Shown here: positions 21,543-34,600 of the stretch, in pieces
How positions within the stretch are numbered: the first letter of the stretch is position 1
How the letters are laid out: each line of letters starts with the position of its first letter
Assembly (NCBI RefSeq): GCF_002443255.2
Contig: NW_019211456.1
Location: 47,490,486-47,554,485, forward strand
Direction: 5' to 3'
Length of the DNA: 64,000 nucleotides
Origin: Varroa destructor
Taxonomy: Eukaryota > Arthropoda > Arachnida > Mesostigmata > Varroidae
Translations under genes and position numbers: made by a program
The notes under the pieces: model-generated
What the model saw: only the letters and a program-made list of their open reading frames with translations
Database searches by the model: none
What the model was told of the DNA's origin: nothing

Positions 21543-22719
21543 CTGAAACAACAAATACTCAATATTAACATTATTACTAATACAACTGGTTAATCAATTG
21601 GTCCTCTTAAAACCAGTTTTTCTATAAACTGCAGCTTTACTATGTCTATTAATCACATTTGACTGTAAATCACGCTATTTCAATACCTATAGAAATCACA
21701 TTACAATTGAGGGACAAATATATCTGATAGTACAAATGGGATTAGTAGACGTCGCGTTCTTTACCTATGATCACGCAGATGATCCTGTCGTCGGAACGCT
21801 TTATGACAGATGTCACAGATATAGGGCCGTTCGTCAGTGTGTGTCCTCTCATGAATGAGCAGATTATAGCTTTTTGTGAATCGTCTTTGGCAGAATTTGC
21901 AAATAAACTCTTTTTTCGGCCTGGACGACGTTCTTGGTCCTCTTGGCTTGCGTTCAAACATCATAGCAGCCGAATGTGGTGGAACTCCAAAAGGAGGCCT
22001 TCCAGGGGGCGGGGGAGGTCTCGTTTCTGGTCGCATTCCAGCAAACGGAAAGCCCGGAAGCCGAGGTGTTCCCTGTGCATAGGGGGGCACGCCGATTGCT
22101 GCTGCTGCTGTTGCGCGCGGAATCGCGTGAGGAGGCAGGTGCAGTGCTGAACCGCGCGCTGGTATTGGCGTCGGCCGTTTTACTGCTGGCTGCTTAAGAC
22201 CACTTTGCGCCAAAGCTGCTAATCGGGGGTCTTCAGTTGTCGCCGACTCGGCAAGTCGAGCGAAATCGAATTTTCGTCGAGACGACGCTGACGACGGCGA
22301 TGACATCGATGACGTTAAAGTGCTGCGTTCGCTTGTCGGCGTCGATGAGCTAACTGAAGGCGTCAAACTTTTATGGCCGATCGGTGCATGCGTCGTGCGT
22401 CCAACGTGCAGTGCGGGTGTTGTGCTCGCCAATTGTGATACAGCCGCCTGCCTTGCCTGACTAAGGAAAAGCGCTTGGTAGCTCGGACCGAGAGAACCCA
22501 ATGGAAACGGCAGTAACGGGTTTTGTCCCCCCGAAGCTAGCCTTGCTAATGAACTCATCATGGCCTGCTGAAAATAGGCAACCGCTGACGGATTCGGTGA
22601 GGCAGACGAAGATGGTGGCGAAGGGGAAGGCCGAGCTGGAGATGATGACGGTGAACGCTTAACCACTGAGAGATCTGTAGGCTGCTGCGCCAGGGCGGCG
22701 GCTGTTGAGGGCGCTATAT
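21125..22719 (-). CDS. odd-skipped family zinc-finger transcription factor (bowl/OSR type), 5' exon missing
   Basis: Two joined exons (22719-21765, then 21542-21125) encode about 456 residues ending at a TAG. Five C2H2 fingers lie in tandem: [28 protein letters not shown]..., [38 protein letters not shown], and [17 protein letters not shown], with TxEKP-like linkers. This finger set is diagnostic for the Odd-skipped/OSR family. Five fingers fit Bowl or Sob; Odd has four and Drm two in Drosophila. The [14 protein letters not shown] motif before the fingers matches the conserved OSR/Bowl N-terminal motif. The family acts in the nucleus in segmentation, leg joint and gut patterning. The first exon begins with two bases of a split codon, so the start methionine is further upstream on the minus strand. 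Calling it bowl, not sob, is inference. Confidence 0.93.
21765..22719 (-). CDS. bowl-type gene, penultimate exon
   Basis: Acceptor cgtttcag, donor CATAG|gtaaag; 955 nt, enters with 2 bases of a codon and leaves with 2. It encodes [17 protein letters not shown], a Ser/Pro-rich stretch, the FDF motif about 150 residues in, an Ala/Pro-rich spacer with a run of five Pro, then [11 protein letters not shown]. It includes finger 1 whole and finger 2 up to its first histidine. No methionine starts it: the GTG near 22666 is an internal Val codon. Confidence 0.93.
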
Positions 22720-25700
22720 CTGAAACGAACGACGAAAAAAAAACGCAATTACGTGAACGCTAGACAATTGGCACGTATTTATTATTATCTAAATACTATT
22801 GAAATAGTTACGAAATGAAATTCTTCACTAAAAAAAAAGCATAGTTTTTCTAAGCGCACGTTTATACACCGTCATAAAGCAGAAGAAAATTTCTAGGGTT
22901 AATACGGTTCAGATAGCTAATATTCCTTTTACGACAAATATATTTGTGGTGGCAATTTTAACTTGAAATGCTATTCAATGGAGAATGTCAGCAATATATT
23001 GCCCACAGACATATTCCGCTATGAAAAAGCGTCAAATCAACCAAATCAGCGATGATGTTCGCGTTCATCCTCTATCCTTCATCATCGTTGTCCATCATAT
23101 CTATCCATTGGAAGCACAGATTTCATTAAATTTGATCACCTCTACTTACATCTACCGTTCTTCGTATATCTCATCTTATCTTCATACATATTTGACTCGT
23201 GTTTGCTACCGAATGCAGATCGAGCGTAGGTTCCGGACGGAGCTATATTACAGTAGTATCCAAGCTGATGCTAGCTAGCCATAAAGGCGAAAGCAATTAT
23301 CGAGATTCGAGTATACATTCCGGTAAATGCCAAGTAGTTTACCAGCATTGGGCATGCTCTCGCAATAAAAACAATAAATAGATAGAGCATCAACAATAAC
23401 TAGACAGCGTCCATAGGTACAACAATAATAACCCTACAGTTACTGCAGATATTGATTGAGGAGTGAACTGTTTCGTCGGAGTGAACGAAACTCATAAACA
23501 AAGGCATCTTCGCTAGCGTCAATGGCATCTACACGTTTGCTGTGCTATGGCTAGATACTACTCGTGACCAATGCATACGGTTGTCTCTGTGTTTAGCATT
23601 GTTGTTCTTGTTGCTCTCAACAACGCGGTACGCTTAATTGTAAGGTCGGCACAAAAAAAATATGTCCAAATCTACTTCGTAATACTGCGTCCGGAAGCGA
23701 CGAAATATAGACGACAAGAGAGGTACTGACTGCGAAAACACCAATCGTGAAAATCCTAAGTTAACAGCAATGGTAATCAGGATAGTTATAGAAATGATTT
23801 CTCGGAGCTGAAACCGTGTCGGCCGCCTTCTCTGAAGGCACTTGCCGAAAAAAAAGGGTTTCGTACGCTGGACACAAGCGTTGGCGGGTGCATGGGCAGT
23901 TGACTATGACTAGCCACACGGGAATGCTCTCCAATGAATGTGAGGAACTGACACGGCCTAGCGAATCGAAGCTATTTTACAAAGTAGGTACGCCCACATA
24001 CTGGAAAAATAGGGTCTTCGAGACGGTTCGATCCAGCATTTAACCTAATCGCAGAAAGCCTGACGGTCCTCTAAAATGCCACGAAATAAATAGTAGATTT
24101 TGGCAGTATCTGTAGAGTTCACGCATGAATTTTAGTCACACATTTAAGCTGTTGCTGTACTTCAGTTCGGGCAGACCTAATTTATGCCCCTCTGAAGTCG
24201 TTCTACGTTCCATTTATTCGCCGTCGGAGTGCAAGACAAGTATATGCAACGATTTTGCTTTTATTGCATTTGTATGGCGGCTGTGTTAAGCCTCGCTAGG
24301 TACCGATACTGGCGACGCCACCACGAAGAATAATCATTCTTCGCGTTCCTGGAAATCGCCTGCTTGATCAAGACGGTATCGGCTGAAGCCACGACGGGAC
24401 CTACGCGGGGCACGGAAGCATCGATATTGATCCATAAACGCACGTGACTACGGTCAGGTGGTGCACGTTTCCGATCAACGAGGGCAATATTCCGTTTTGG
24501 CGGAAATTTGCACGTGCACAGTGGACTAATGAACAGCTCAATTCTTTTAATTGACTAGCAGCCAGGTTGACCGGGTGAAAAGGCAAGCAGGGATTCGAAA
24601 TAAAACCCTTCACATCGGATATAGGTTAATTTAACTAACGTACTTCTGCGAATGTAATGTATGATTCATAAGGGCCAGGTCACGATAGCAAGGGCAAAAC
24701 GGCAATTCATTTAAAATGGCCTACCCTGTCTAGAGTATAATACTGTGTCTTTGCTCACGAGCCGGAATATTTCTATATATAACATAATCAGTATAATTGT
24801 GACTCTGGCTCGTGCTAATGGATCGTGATCTGTGAACGAGATGGATGTATCATTTGTAGCTTCATACATAACAATTCATATCAGCAAAGGGCTTTTTTAA
24901 ACATGTAATAGACACATCAAATGATCGCCGGTTCTATGATTTTGCAATGATGCAGTTCTCATTTACACCATCAGCGCGTCTTCAAAATTACTTCACTAGT
25001 AATGGTAGCGCCTTAGATGATCGTAGACTCGCTGTGACAGTCTGTTTCTATTGTCGTGAAATTATTGGCAGGGAAACAAACGGCACCGTTTGTGTGGACC
25101 ATTCGTGTAGAGATCTTTCTACGTTTTATCGAGATGTATCCTTTTAGAACAGTCCACATGCGGCGGCGGCATCATCATGATGGAAAGCTTCAGTTGGTTC
25201 GACCCGATGTATATGCCCGTAACACTGTCCGTACTGCTGTGAGCTCGATACTTTGTGTATTTTTCGGGCCTGATGCGACCCGCTAGAAGCCGTTGGACCT
25301 GCTGATTGCCCGTGATGGATTAAAGTACTCCAGCCGCCGTTCAGCGGTTATGCCGCACTACAAGTTTAGTCGCAGTCGATTCCCATGATCATAGCGCCGA
25401 CAGGAGAAGAGATCGCCAGCCAAATGTGGACGATCTTTTGTATCAGACGTCGTCGTGATTACTTTATCTTGAACGTCTTTACGTTTTTACCCTGTTTTTT
25501 TTTTGGCGTCGTTATCATTAAGGCGTTTGTCATCTGCTGAAAGGAAAACCAATCATAAAATGCTATACAATATTAACTTGAGCTTGTTTATTTGAATTTT
25601 CTTTCGCACTTACATAGCAATGTACCGATGAGATTTTTAGCGTCGTTTCTATGGACGCCCTTTGCGTCCTGTGCACTAGGTCTTAATCATGTCATTCCCA

Positions 25701-27123
25701 GTAAGGTTCATCTGCATATGTTGTTAGCTCTAAGACGCTCACATTTGAATGAGCCGGCCAATAAATGCAGCGACGTATCGCGTGATCTTTAGAACGGTAG
25801 CCGAAAAAAAAAAATGTCTTTGGTAGCCACAAAACATTAGCAATGACCTTTAGCCGTCTCATTACGCGAGTCTGAAAAAGGGGTCGGAGAAGAAGTCTGA
25901 GCTAAAATTTAAGCCGAAATAAAAGAACCCTCATTTCTTGCTCGAACCATTGAGCATAGCCTTGTGGCAAGAGTAGACTTCTAAATGGGGTCAAACTCAA
26001 TAAATTTTAAAAGATTAAAAGAGACAAATAACAAATGTCTTCTACAAGAGTTCACCTGATGCGGGCAGGTTTGACTCGGAGATAGCGGTTCAAACTTCCC
26101 CACATTTGCAGCACCATCAAACAACAGGCTAATTCTGTCTGAAGCCAGTTTGGCTTGAAACTGACCTGTGGAAGATCGCGCTTGCAGGGCCTGAAGTAGG
26201 CTCATTCGTATGGGTTAACAGGTCCTTTCTTGTGGTATAACTCCAGAGAAACAAAACCGCCGATACTAGATTGAACGTCCCTCGATCGAGCTTTCGTGGA
26301 AGAAGATAGGTTTAAGCCTTTAGTGAGTTAATTAAGCTTGACTATACTACATTGAAGAATTTGAATGTATCCATGCTTTACCAAAATAAGCCATTTATGT
26401 CAAACTTGTCACAAAAACGATCGATTGCGACCTATATATTCCAACGTAAAAAACCTTCTTCAACTAGTGCTTCAATTAGTCGTTAAGTATGATTTTTTAT
26501 TTCATTGCAGATTTCAGACAGAATGTAAGGTAAGCATATTATAGTAAAGGTAGCCTGACGCTTTTGGAAATCAATAGTCTTCCTACGTGGGATACATCTT
26601 AGTTGTACATTCATAGCATAGAAGATGATGACCTATTCTCAGTGTCCACAGTCAACATCAGTAATCAAATGCTTTCTTCAAAGCTAAACAGTTCATCGTT
26701 GTTATAGTAAACAGATTTCTTTAAAACTTTATTTAAATGCGTGGCCATTTTTCGAAAGTGAAAAATATTTTGCGTTTTGTGTAAGTGTAAATTGCTGTTC
26801 CAGAAAATATCGATTTCGTCATAGTCCTGCACACAGCCCTGATCTGATCAATTCGCAGCTGGCCGCTTCAACCTCATCAAAAATCGCACGCTATCCTACT
26901 TATATTTTACGACGTTCCCGGAAAATGCTCTAAGAAAGGCGCGTGCCTTGTGAGATAGTTCAAGACGTCATGCAGTTGTCCTCTGCATTTTAGGCTAGGT
27001 GATCGACTAAATCGTCGATGAAGTCCGCGCCTCGAAACATCGTCGCCGAATACATCTAAGAGTGACCTGCCTGCCTCTGGGGCGTCGGCCCGAGTCGGCT
27101 AGGTTTCTGACGGTCGTGCTCAG
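22720..27123. other. upstream flank or long intron of the bowl-type gene
   Basis: The intron before exon 22719 must start somewhere to the right. I found no minus-strand ATG exon with a phase-1 donor that I could defend. Open frames are short. 24017-24030 has a GGTTCGATCC string like a tRNA B box, but no cloverleaf could be drawn. Confidence 0.5.
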
Positions 27124-27654
27124 CTATGTATGTATGTATGTATGTATGTATGCAAGCTTTATACAACGGTCGTTTTTTTGGTCCACTGAAGGTACACAAA
27201 TGCCAAATCTCGCTTTTGCCTTAATTGCTATTGTCCTATCGCCGACTTCAGCCGGTTCGTCGCCATCACCATAGTCCACGCACCTGACCCATGGGTAGAC
27301 TCTGCCATACAGCCACTTCGTTGTGTCGCAGGCAGCCACAACTGCCTTCGCTTCTGCGGGAATCGAACTCACCTGTCGTCGAAAGTCGCCGTCGGGAACT
27401 GCTGCTTCCGCCGGTGATGTCTCTGCTGCTGGGGCCGTAACTACTGCACCCTATTTTCTCCAAGGCATAAAAGCTTGTCGTCTTCCGAGGCGATCCAGTT
27501 CTCGTTGGTTTGGATCAATACTAGAACTGGGAGGACTTTTGGGCGACACCCAACGACAATAGGTGCCTATTAACTGGGCCATCTTCGACTCGACAATATC
27601 GATCGCGATACATTGATGCTCACGGTTCAGGCGCACCAGATACTCAGACCAGAC
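27124..27654 (-). pseudogene. coding-like frame with one in-frame TAG, unrecognised
   Basis: On the minus strand one frame of 177 codons is open except for a single TAG at 27453-27451. Before the TAG it reads like an ordered protein (for example EHQCIAIDIVESKMAQLIGT); after it, Ala-rich and then TTKWLYGRVYPWVRCVDYGD. The frame just upstream (27889-27644) is open in a different phase, which suggests an indel. I recognise no family. It could be a decayed host gene, a decayed mobile element, or two exons whose introns I misjudge. The frame runs into a CATA microsatellite at its 3' end. Confidence 0.3.
27125..27152. repeat. (TATG)7 microsatellite
   Basis: Seven TATG units, CATA on the minus strand, directly after the coding-like minus frame. 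Confidence 0.95.
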
Positions 27655-28183
27655 TCAAATAATGTTCCGCTAATCGAAAGGAGGTATTCCAGCACAGTTT
27701 TGTCTGCAGTGAACACTTGGAGGTTAGGTCGACGGCATGCGCGTATGGCCATTTGTGCGCGGCGATCCGGGCAGTCATTTTCGGCCATCCGTCGCTTCCT
27801 CCCTGGGCGCACAGATGCCATTGAACAACACAGAGGCAGCCGCAATCGAAAAGCGAGCCGTGGTTCGCTAGTGGCCGACTGGGAAACCGCTACAACTAAG
27901 TAAGGGAATCTATCCCTCCGGTGGAACGTTATGGGTGTGGTGATTATGCTCTTTACTCCAACTGTGTCCGTATGAGCGTTTGTGTAAGTAGGCAATTGGC
28001 CTATGCTCGATGGCAGTCCTGCGATTAGACGACGCCTGCTGGGCAGGTGACATTACGCGATACTCCCCAATGGCCCGCACCACATTCACAACAGCATAGC
28101 GTTGATTAACACCATCGGACATCGTCGCCATCTACATTGTGACAGCTGTTTCCCAAGCGTTTCTGAACTTCTTTTTCTTCTAC

Positions 28184-28618
28184 TTATTGTGTCTGCCTGT
28201 TCAAAGTTTGCGGGCACTGCTGAGTCTTAAAATTACAACAGTCCATTGGATCGTCCAGGTAATCGATTATGTTGTACAAGCAGAACGTGAAGGACAGCAT
28301 ATCATATTGAAAGCGCTGTACGCCAAGATGAGATAAAATACTCCTCCTTATGTAATACACGCATCTGAGCGGCATACACGTTGTGAAGAAGAGCTCTGAG
28401 CCTGCCTGCTCCTTTCATTAACACGAGAAGGCTCAAAGATTTATCGAACGGGGCAGATATAATGTCGTTTGCGAGAAATTCGTCCGTTCTTGAGAGTACA
28501 TACGAATAACTTATAGAACTCGTCTTACGTCAGGAAACAACAGGCTCATCGATCGAAGCCGCATTGCCTTCAGCGTATCGTATCGGCCTCGCAACACCAG
28601 GCCATAATTCTTCTTCAT
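28184..28618 (-). other. possible two-exon small ORF, unrecognised
   Basis: Minus strand: ATG at 28618, thirty codons (MKKNYGLVLRGRYDTLKAMR...) to a good donor GAC|gtaaga at 28529/28528. A phase-0 acceptor gcgtacag follows, with exon 28315-28184 (43 residues, RFQYDMLSFTFCLYNIIDYL..., stop). The joined frame would be 73 residues. Splice sites agree but there is no homology, so chance is quite possible. Confidence 0.15.
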
Positions 28619-31600
28619 GTCACCTTGTCAACGCGAACGGCTGCACCGGACGCGTGCATGCGCCCGATAAACGCTTTAGCGGTTGGATCTACAGTTTCAG
28701 CCGGGTTTCACCGTCGCGCAGACAAACCCATTGAACCGAGTAGTCGGTCGCACGTTCTCTTATTATACGCTTACCGTCTAGTAGGTACATATGTCAACAA
28801 TAACCGTGTGTTCATCCCATCGGAAATGCAAGCGTGTATTTGTATCGATGGCGACTATGGTTCACTTTCATATACTATTTAAATTGTTAGGTAAACATCG
28901 TTGTACGCTCTACTTCGTTCCATTTCTAATTGAAGCTTCATATCTGATTTTTTGAAATTTACGCGTCATTTTCGGCTATGTTGTTTCAGGGCAAAAACAA
29001 GATTTCAAACATTTTGTAAGGGCTACATTCCATTCAACTAAGTCCATATCTTATTTCAGACCATAATTTAACTAAAAAAAAATCTGTGAGGAGCAGTGAA
29101 GCTAGTAATTGTGCACTAATTCACGTTGTTACTATTTATCCTATCTTAGCGATTTGCTGTTTTAAGTGGCAATTCACATTTTAATCTATTTTGGTTTTTT
29201 GATCTCTTTTAGCTGACATAATTTGGTTGTGTGCATTTTTTTTTAGCATAAAATGTTAACACTAGGTCGGTAAAAGTCGAATATTCTCTCTTTATGTGTG
29301 TATATATCTTTTGTGCTATTTGTACCCTAGCCGTTCGTAATTCTCCGTGTTTGTTTCTGTTACGACGATCATTAGAAGTTAAGGAGCGTTTAGATAAACA
29401 AGCAGACCAATTTTGGTGATTGTGCCTTTGCCTAGCTTCATCAAACAGCTTATATTTATATTGTATCAAAATTCCGTAACCGGATGAGCCGAGGAGACTC
29501 GGAAGAATTTCGAATACGGCGCCTTCAGATGATTTGTTACAACGACAGAGTAGCGCTGGTATTTCGCGACGCGCTTTTTTCTCAGATTGCCCATGACCGC
29601 TCTATATTCCGCGCATTCGTTGTACTCACCCAGCTTCACTTACCGTGGATAGTAGATCATTTCCAATTGACTGCGTGCTGTTTATAGACTGCACGACGTA
29701 TCATGTATGAAGTAATATATCTCCCGATAACTGATGCGGGATGATACAACTGAACCAGATTCACGGAGTTAAATAGGCGCCAGGTTTGTTTGTATGACAA
29801 TACCATATGTCTGTCTAGTTAAATTATCGCCTGAATATAGCACGTTATGAGGTGCTATTCGTAACTTTCTAATCGTCACGGCATGGGGTCATACACTGTG
29901 AGTATTGAAAATGGAAAATACAGAACATAAAATGAAGTTTCTAATGAATATTTCGTTTTAATTAACTAGTACATTGGTGCACCTTCGTCGCGTCTCGCTA
30001 CAAATATTCGTTATGACATTGTATCATTACGGAGCCATCCACGGTTCCGAATGAGCGTTGTGCGTGGACCGTTGATGTCGAAAAGTTTTATTGACTGAAG
30101 GCTTGTTCAACAAGGGGCTAGTTAAAGCGTACGTTTACGTTGCAAACACTGGCAATCAACGTATAATAAACCAATAGTAATCGTACATAGAATAGAGTGA
30201 GGACAGATCGTTAGAGTCATTTCGATCTTTAGACGGACCTATCTGATGAATTCTTCCCAATGTAGTCGGCTTCAGTCGATTCACTCTGATGTTTTTTGCC
30301 CGGCAAAAAAAGCAGATCAAGATCCGGATTCCTTTCAGTTTCTGAGCTCCGCGTCAGCCGCGCGCACGTCGTCGCGAGCGTCCGGCTACCGCCTACACAA
30401 TGATCGTGGTTAGTATGTCTACATCTATATAACATGAGTGCTTCTTTGTCTGCGTTTGCTATGTACGCAGTTGGTCGTGTTCGTTCGGGGATATATACCA
30501 CGAAGTTCTGCTCTTGAGCCTCAAGATTCATACATGGATACAATATCTATAGGCGCATGCTAGCGCGCTGATCATGCATGACTAAGAAACGAGCAACGAA
30601 ATGTAGTGGACATACCCTTGCTACCGCGAACAACGTCTACGCGTATACGATTCGTTCTTTTTTTTTGTTTTTTATATATGTCGAACTGTTTTTTTCGCCA
30701 ATGTGATAGCGTTCTATATGCGATCAATCGAGGTATTGCACATTTGTATCAGATGGTGGTAGTCTACTGAGAGGGACCTTCGTCGAAGGCTACGGACCTG
30801 AATTCGTTGACCTCTGTATCGAAGTGGATTTTATAAGCTGATATAGTTTGCCCTACAATAACCGACGTTAAGTATTGTTTTTGAGCAAGCTATAAACTTG
30901 GTTGTTTCGAATCGAATTATATACACATATGTTAGCCAAGCAGATTCAGCGAAGTCGTTACGCACTATATGCGACGATGCTGGCCTTAGCCGTCGTAAAT
31001 GGACCCTCGCAAATGCTGGGAGTTGGCGGAAGAGTAACCCCAACCGATCGAGCCATTCGCATTGAGGCTGCTAGGCAATTCGTTGATTAATCGACTAAAT
31101 ACAGCGGAAGGTTACTCTAGCAGGCAGTAACGCGCCGCCTCTTCCTGCCGCGACAGCCAGTCGGTATCAGCAGTAAGACTCTTGTTTTTCGACGTGAACC
31201 AAAGGGGGAACGATACTGAAGCGGTTTTGCTTATACGATGACCGCACCGACGCTCGATGCTGCTATTGACGGTCTTGTTGCCGCGATCTGCTCACTACTG
31301 AGCGCCTAGAGGCAGTCGGTGATGCCTAATGCTATCGCTTGCCCTACCCGGAAGACGAGATAGTTTTCGCTCAGTCTTCTACCCGTTCCTTAGACGGCCG
31401 TTATTTTAAGCAAGCTTCCCAGAGATGCAAATTGCTTCTGTTTTAAGTCGTAGATATATCGGCAGCCACCGTAAGATTATATACTTCAGGTGCGTACAAT
31501 CATATTGGACCTTATCAATATGTCGGTTCAACATGTTGCATACGACGACAACAACACAGCGAAGGAGGTCAACGAAAGTTTCATTGCAAACAGAATAAGC

Positions 31601-34600
31601 TGGAAGTCGACTTTTCCCAAGCTGAAAGTATAAAGTGAAACAGCTGGAATATCGAGATACCGCTATGCTCAGTTAAACGTATGGTGTTTTTGGGCAATGT
31701 TACGCAACATTGCCCAAAAACGATTTGATATCGACCCTGTTAGCCCCGCTATGCACGCGTCTAGTATATGAACAATTCAAAATACAGGTAAAAATAAGCA
31801 TTGAAACCAGCTATCAGGGCGCTTTGCCAATAGATTTAGCGGGTCCTGCATTGATATGTCAAAAGCAAACAGGTCACAAACAAGTTCCTACTGAGAACAC
31901 AAAAATAAATATTTCATGACAGATTCTGGTCAAACGTCTACAGTTAGTAAGGGACATCAGTAATAGTCATTTTGACCAAAAATGGGTCTTAAATATGAGC
32001 AGATCTAAGATGTTACCAGGTTAGGTTATTTGCGGTGATCCCACGATGAGCAATGCTCATGAAGATCTAACGCAGCCAGATAATAATAAAATCACCATTG
32101 CATGTTTGCGGTAACAGAACTCAAATCTTCGGCCGACACTGCGACTATACTCGTTACATAATGTCTATAAAGGCCTAGTAGAAGAATGTAAATGAGACAT
32201 CCATCTCTAGATCGTCAAATTGTATCGTATCGTAATCTCTAATCTGTCAGAGACGATCTTCCCGCCTTCTTCCGGACAGAGTGGGGTGTTGCCCACGTTC
32301 ATACTGATGTCGCCGCAGAATCCACCGCCATGCCCGATTGATTAGTGATGAAAGAACGTTCCTTAGCAAATATTAAGCAAATGATAAAATAGATAGCAAA
32401 TGATAACAGCCAAAGCGACCCAGGTTTGTCACAGCAGACGGCAGAACAGCGGGACCGGCCCACCGCGATAGAGTAAACAGATCTTTGAACAGCCGGCAAT
32501 TAGAGTTAGAATGCCTTAAAGAAGCAGAAAAAAACAGGCCGAAAAAGATTACTGCTGTGATCTTACTAGTGGTTAGCTGCTGCCGCCCTATCTATCAAGT
32601 GTAGAAAGCTTACGCTTTGTGCGTGTACCATCCTGTATCGGGTCCAAGCTGACTTTTCGTCTTGTATCTAACCGTACATTAGCAACAACAATAACGGCGA
32701 CGACAACACGTACGTACATTGGCGGTTATGCTTAAGCGACAGGCTATGAAAGGGGCAAAGAAAAGGTACAGGACAAGAGTGAAAATGAAACACACGTGAA
32801 ATTTTATATGGCATAGCCCAGTCTACGCTGCTTCTATACCTCACTCTCGCAGACAAGCCAGCCGTTGCTTTCGTTCGATGTTTTGTTCAGTGTTCCTGCG
32901 TACGGTCATGAACCCTGTTCACCACATCATTCCTTCCCGACGATTAGAAACTGCTCTATTCTAACAGTAAAATGCATATGTGGTGTACAGACGCCGCGTC
33001 GCGCCTGCGCTTCTTGTGTTTTTGCTATGTCGGTTGTCGTCGTCGTTGTCAGCATTGTGCTGACGTTTCGATGTTTACAAAGTTCATTGAGATTCGAGAT
33101 ACGAAACGAAAATTCGAGCCGGAGAGAAAGCTAAAGAATAGGCAACGGAGCGCGATCGCTTGCCGTCGCGCACGCAGACGGCAGCACGAGGAACAGACAC
33201 ATACATCCATGACGACAAACCTGAAGCAATACGTTGCACTTGTCGTTATTTGACGCTTTCAGCTTCTGCACGAATACTGCCTGGTGACAACAGCGCTTGT
33301 CCGTCTATCGTAGCCTAAACTGTGCTTCGTTCTGCCTGTTCTCGATTACTAACTTTCTCGTCTGTTTTTTAGCAAAATTTCATGGCCGAGCTACAACTCA
33401 AACAATAAGAACAATAACAAACTTCACCACACAAGATTTGCGACCTGTTGTTGTCACAGCCCGTCTAGAAATCACCAACAGGGAACAATTTAGGCGGGCG
33501 TCACGAATCAACGGCAGTTACTGCCTGGACTGAACAACGCGTCAGAATACAGATTCAAAAATAAACATATTTCGACGTATACATACACAGATTACAGAAC
33601 AAGAGACTCGTTAATGAAGGCAGATGAACGATTTCGTGTCGTCGGCATTTTGTTGCTCGTAGATGCGTGCAGTGCTTAAATCTCTACTAAAGCTATTCTA
33701 CGCTGGTCTGGTATTGTTTGTTGCAACTAGTCTCACCTACGTCGGGCACCGTGTTCGTGTTTTTAGAACACAGAAATTATCTACGGTCAGGTCGATGATC
33801 GGGCTCTGATTACTGATTTTACCAGGTTCTATCCACAAGCTAATACAGTAATATATTCCGTAGCTGATCGTACGATCACTCTTCATCGGTGTGTTACCTT
33901 GTTAGCCCATCTGCACAGGGTCAGTGCCTGCGCGTATCTGTGAGAATAGGTCGAGCTTGAAGGATGTCATCAAAGGTAGCAATCTTCGCATTTGGAGACA
34001 GTAACAACGAACCTCGGTTCCTCCCACCTAGGATTTGAGTCTATTTCGAAAGCGTCCTTCGATCTTTTCGTAATCAGCAAACGTGCCTTAGCTCGTTCTG
34101 TTCAAGGTCCGCACGGCCGCGGGCGGCCATATAGTACCCGCATGCCACGGAGACATTCTTGGACACCCTACAACATCTACAGGGTGTATCGTAATCGCGG
34201 GCTCGATTGAATGACAGGTGCACGGATTCCAATCGCTTGTTGACAGCGGAGCTCGGTTCGGTTCAGACTAGCAGATAAAGCGCACGAGCAATACAGAGGT
34301 CTTCCTAACTTCTACACCAACGTTCCTGGTATAGAACTTCAGGGCTCTGAACGTATCGCTAACAAATAAAGAAGACATCTCAATACATTGTGCGGATGAC
34401 ATTCATGAGCACGCTGTACATTCACTATCGAAACAATTGCAGCGGGTGATTTAATAAGAGGTTTGTTATGGTCACCGATACGACAGCGGTGATTTCGGAC
34501 ACGATGCGTGCTCCTATTAACATATACGCTAACGAGATATCTTATGCCGAGTGTTGCTTTCACGAGCACTACGACTACGGGGCATATTTACGTGAGTCGT

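Noticed and set aside
21767..22197. Plus-strand open frames over the zinc-finger gene
   Set aside because: They are antisense shadows of the Pro/Ala-rich exon on the minus strand.
24017..24030. GGTTCGATCC string like a tRNA B box
   Set aside because: No A box at the right distance and no acceptor or anticodon stems could be paired around it.
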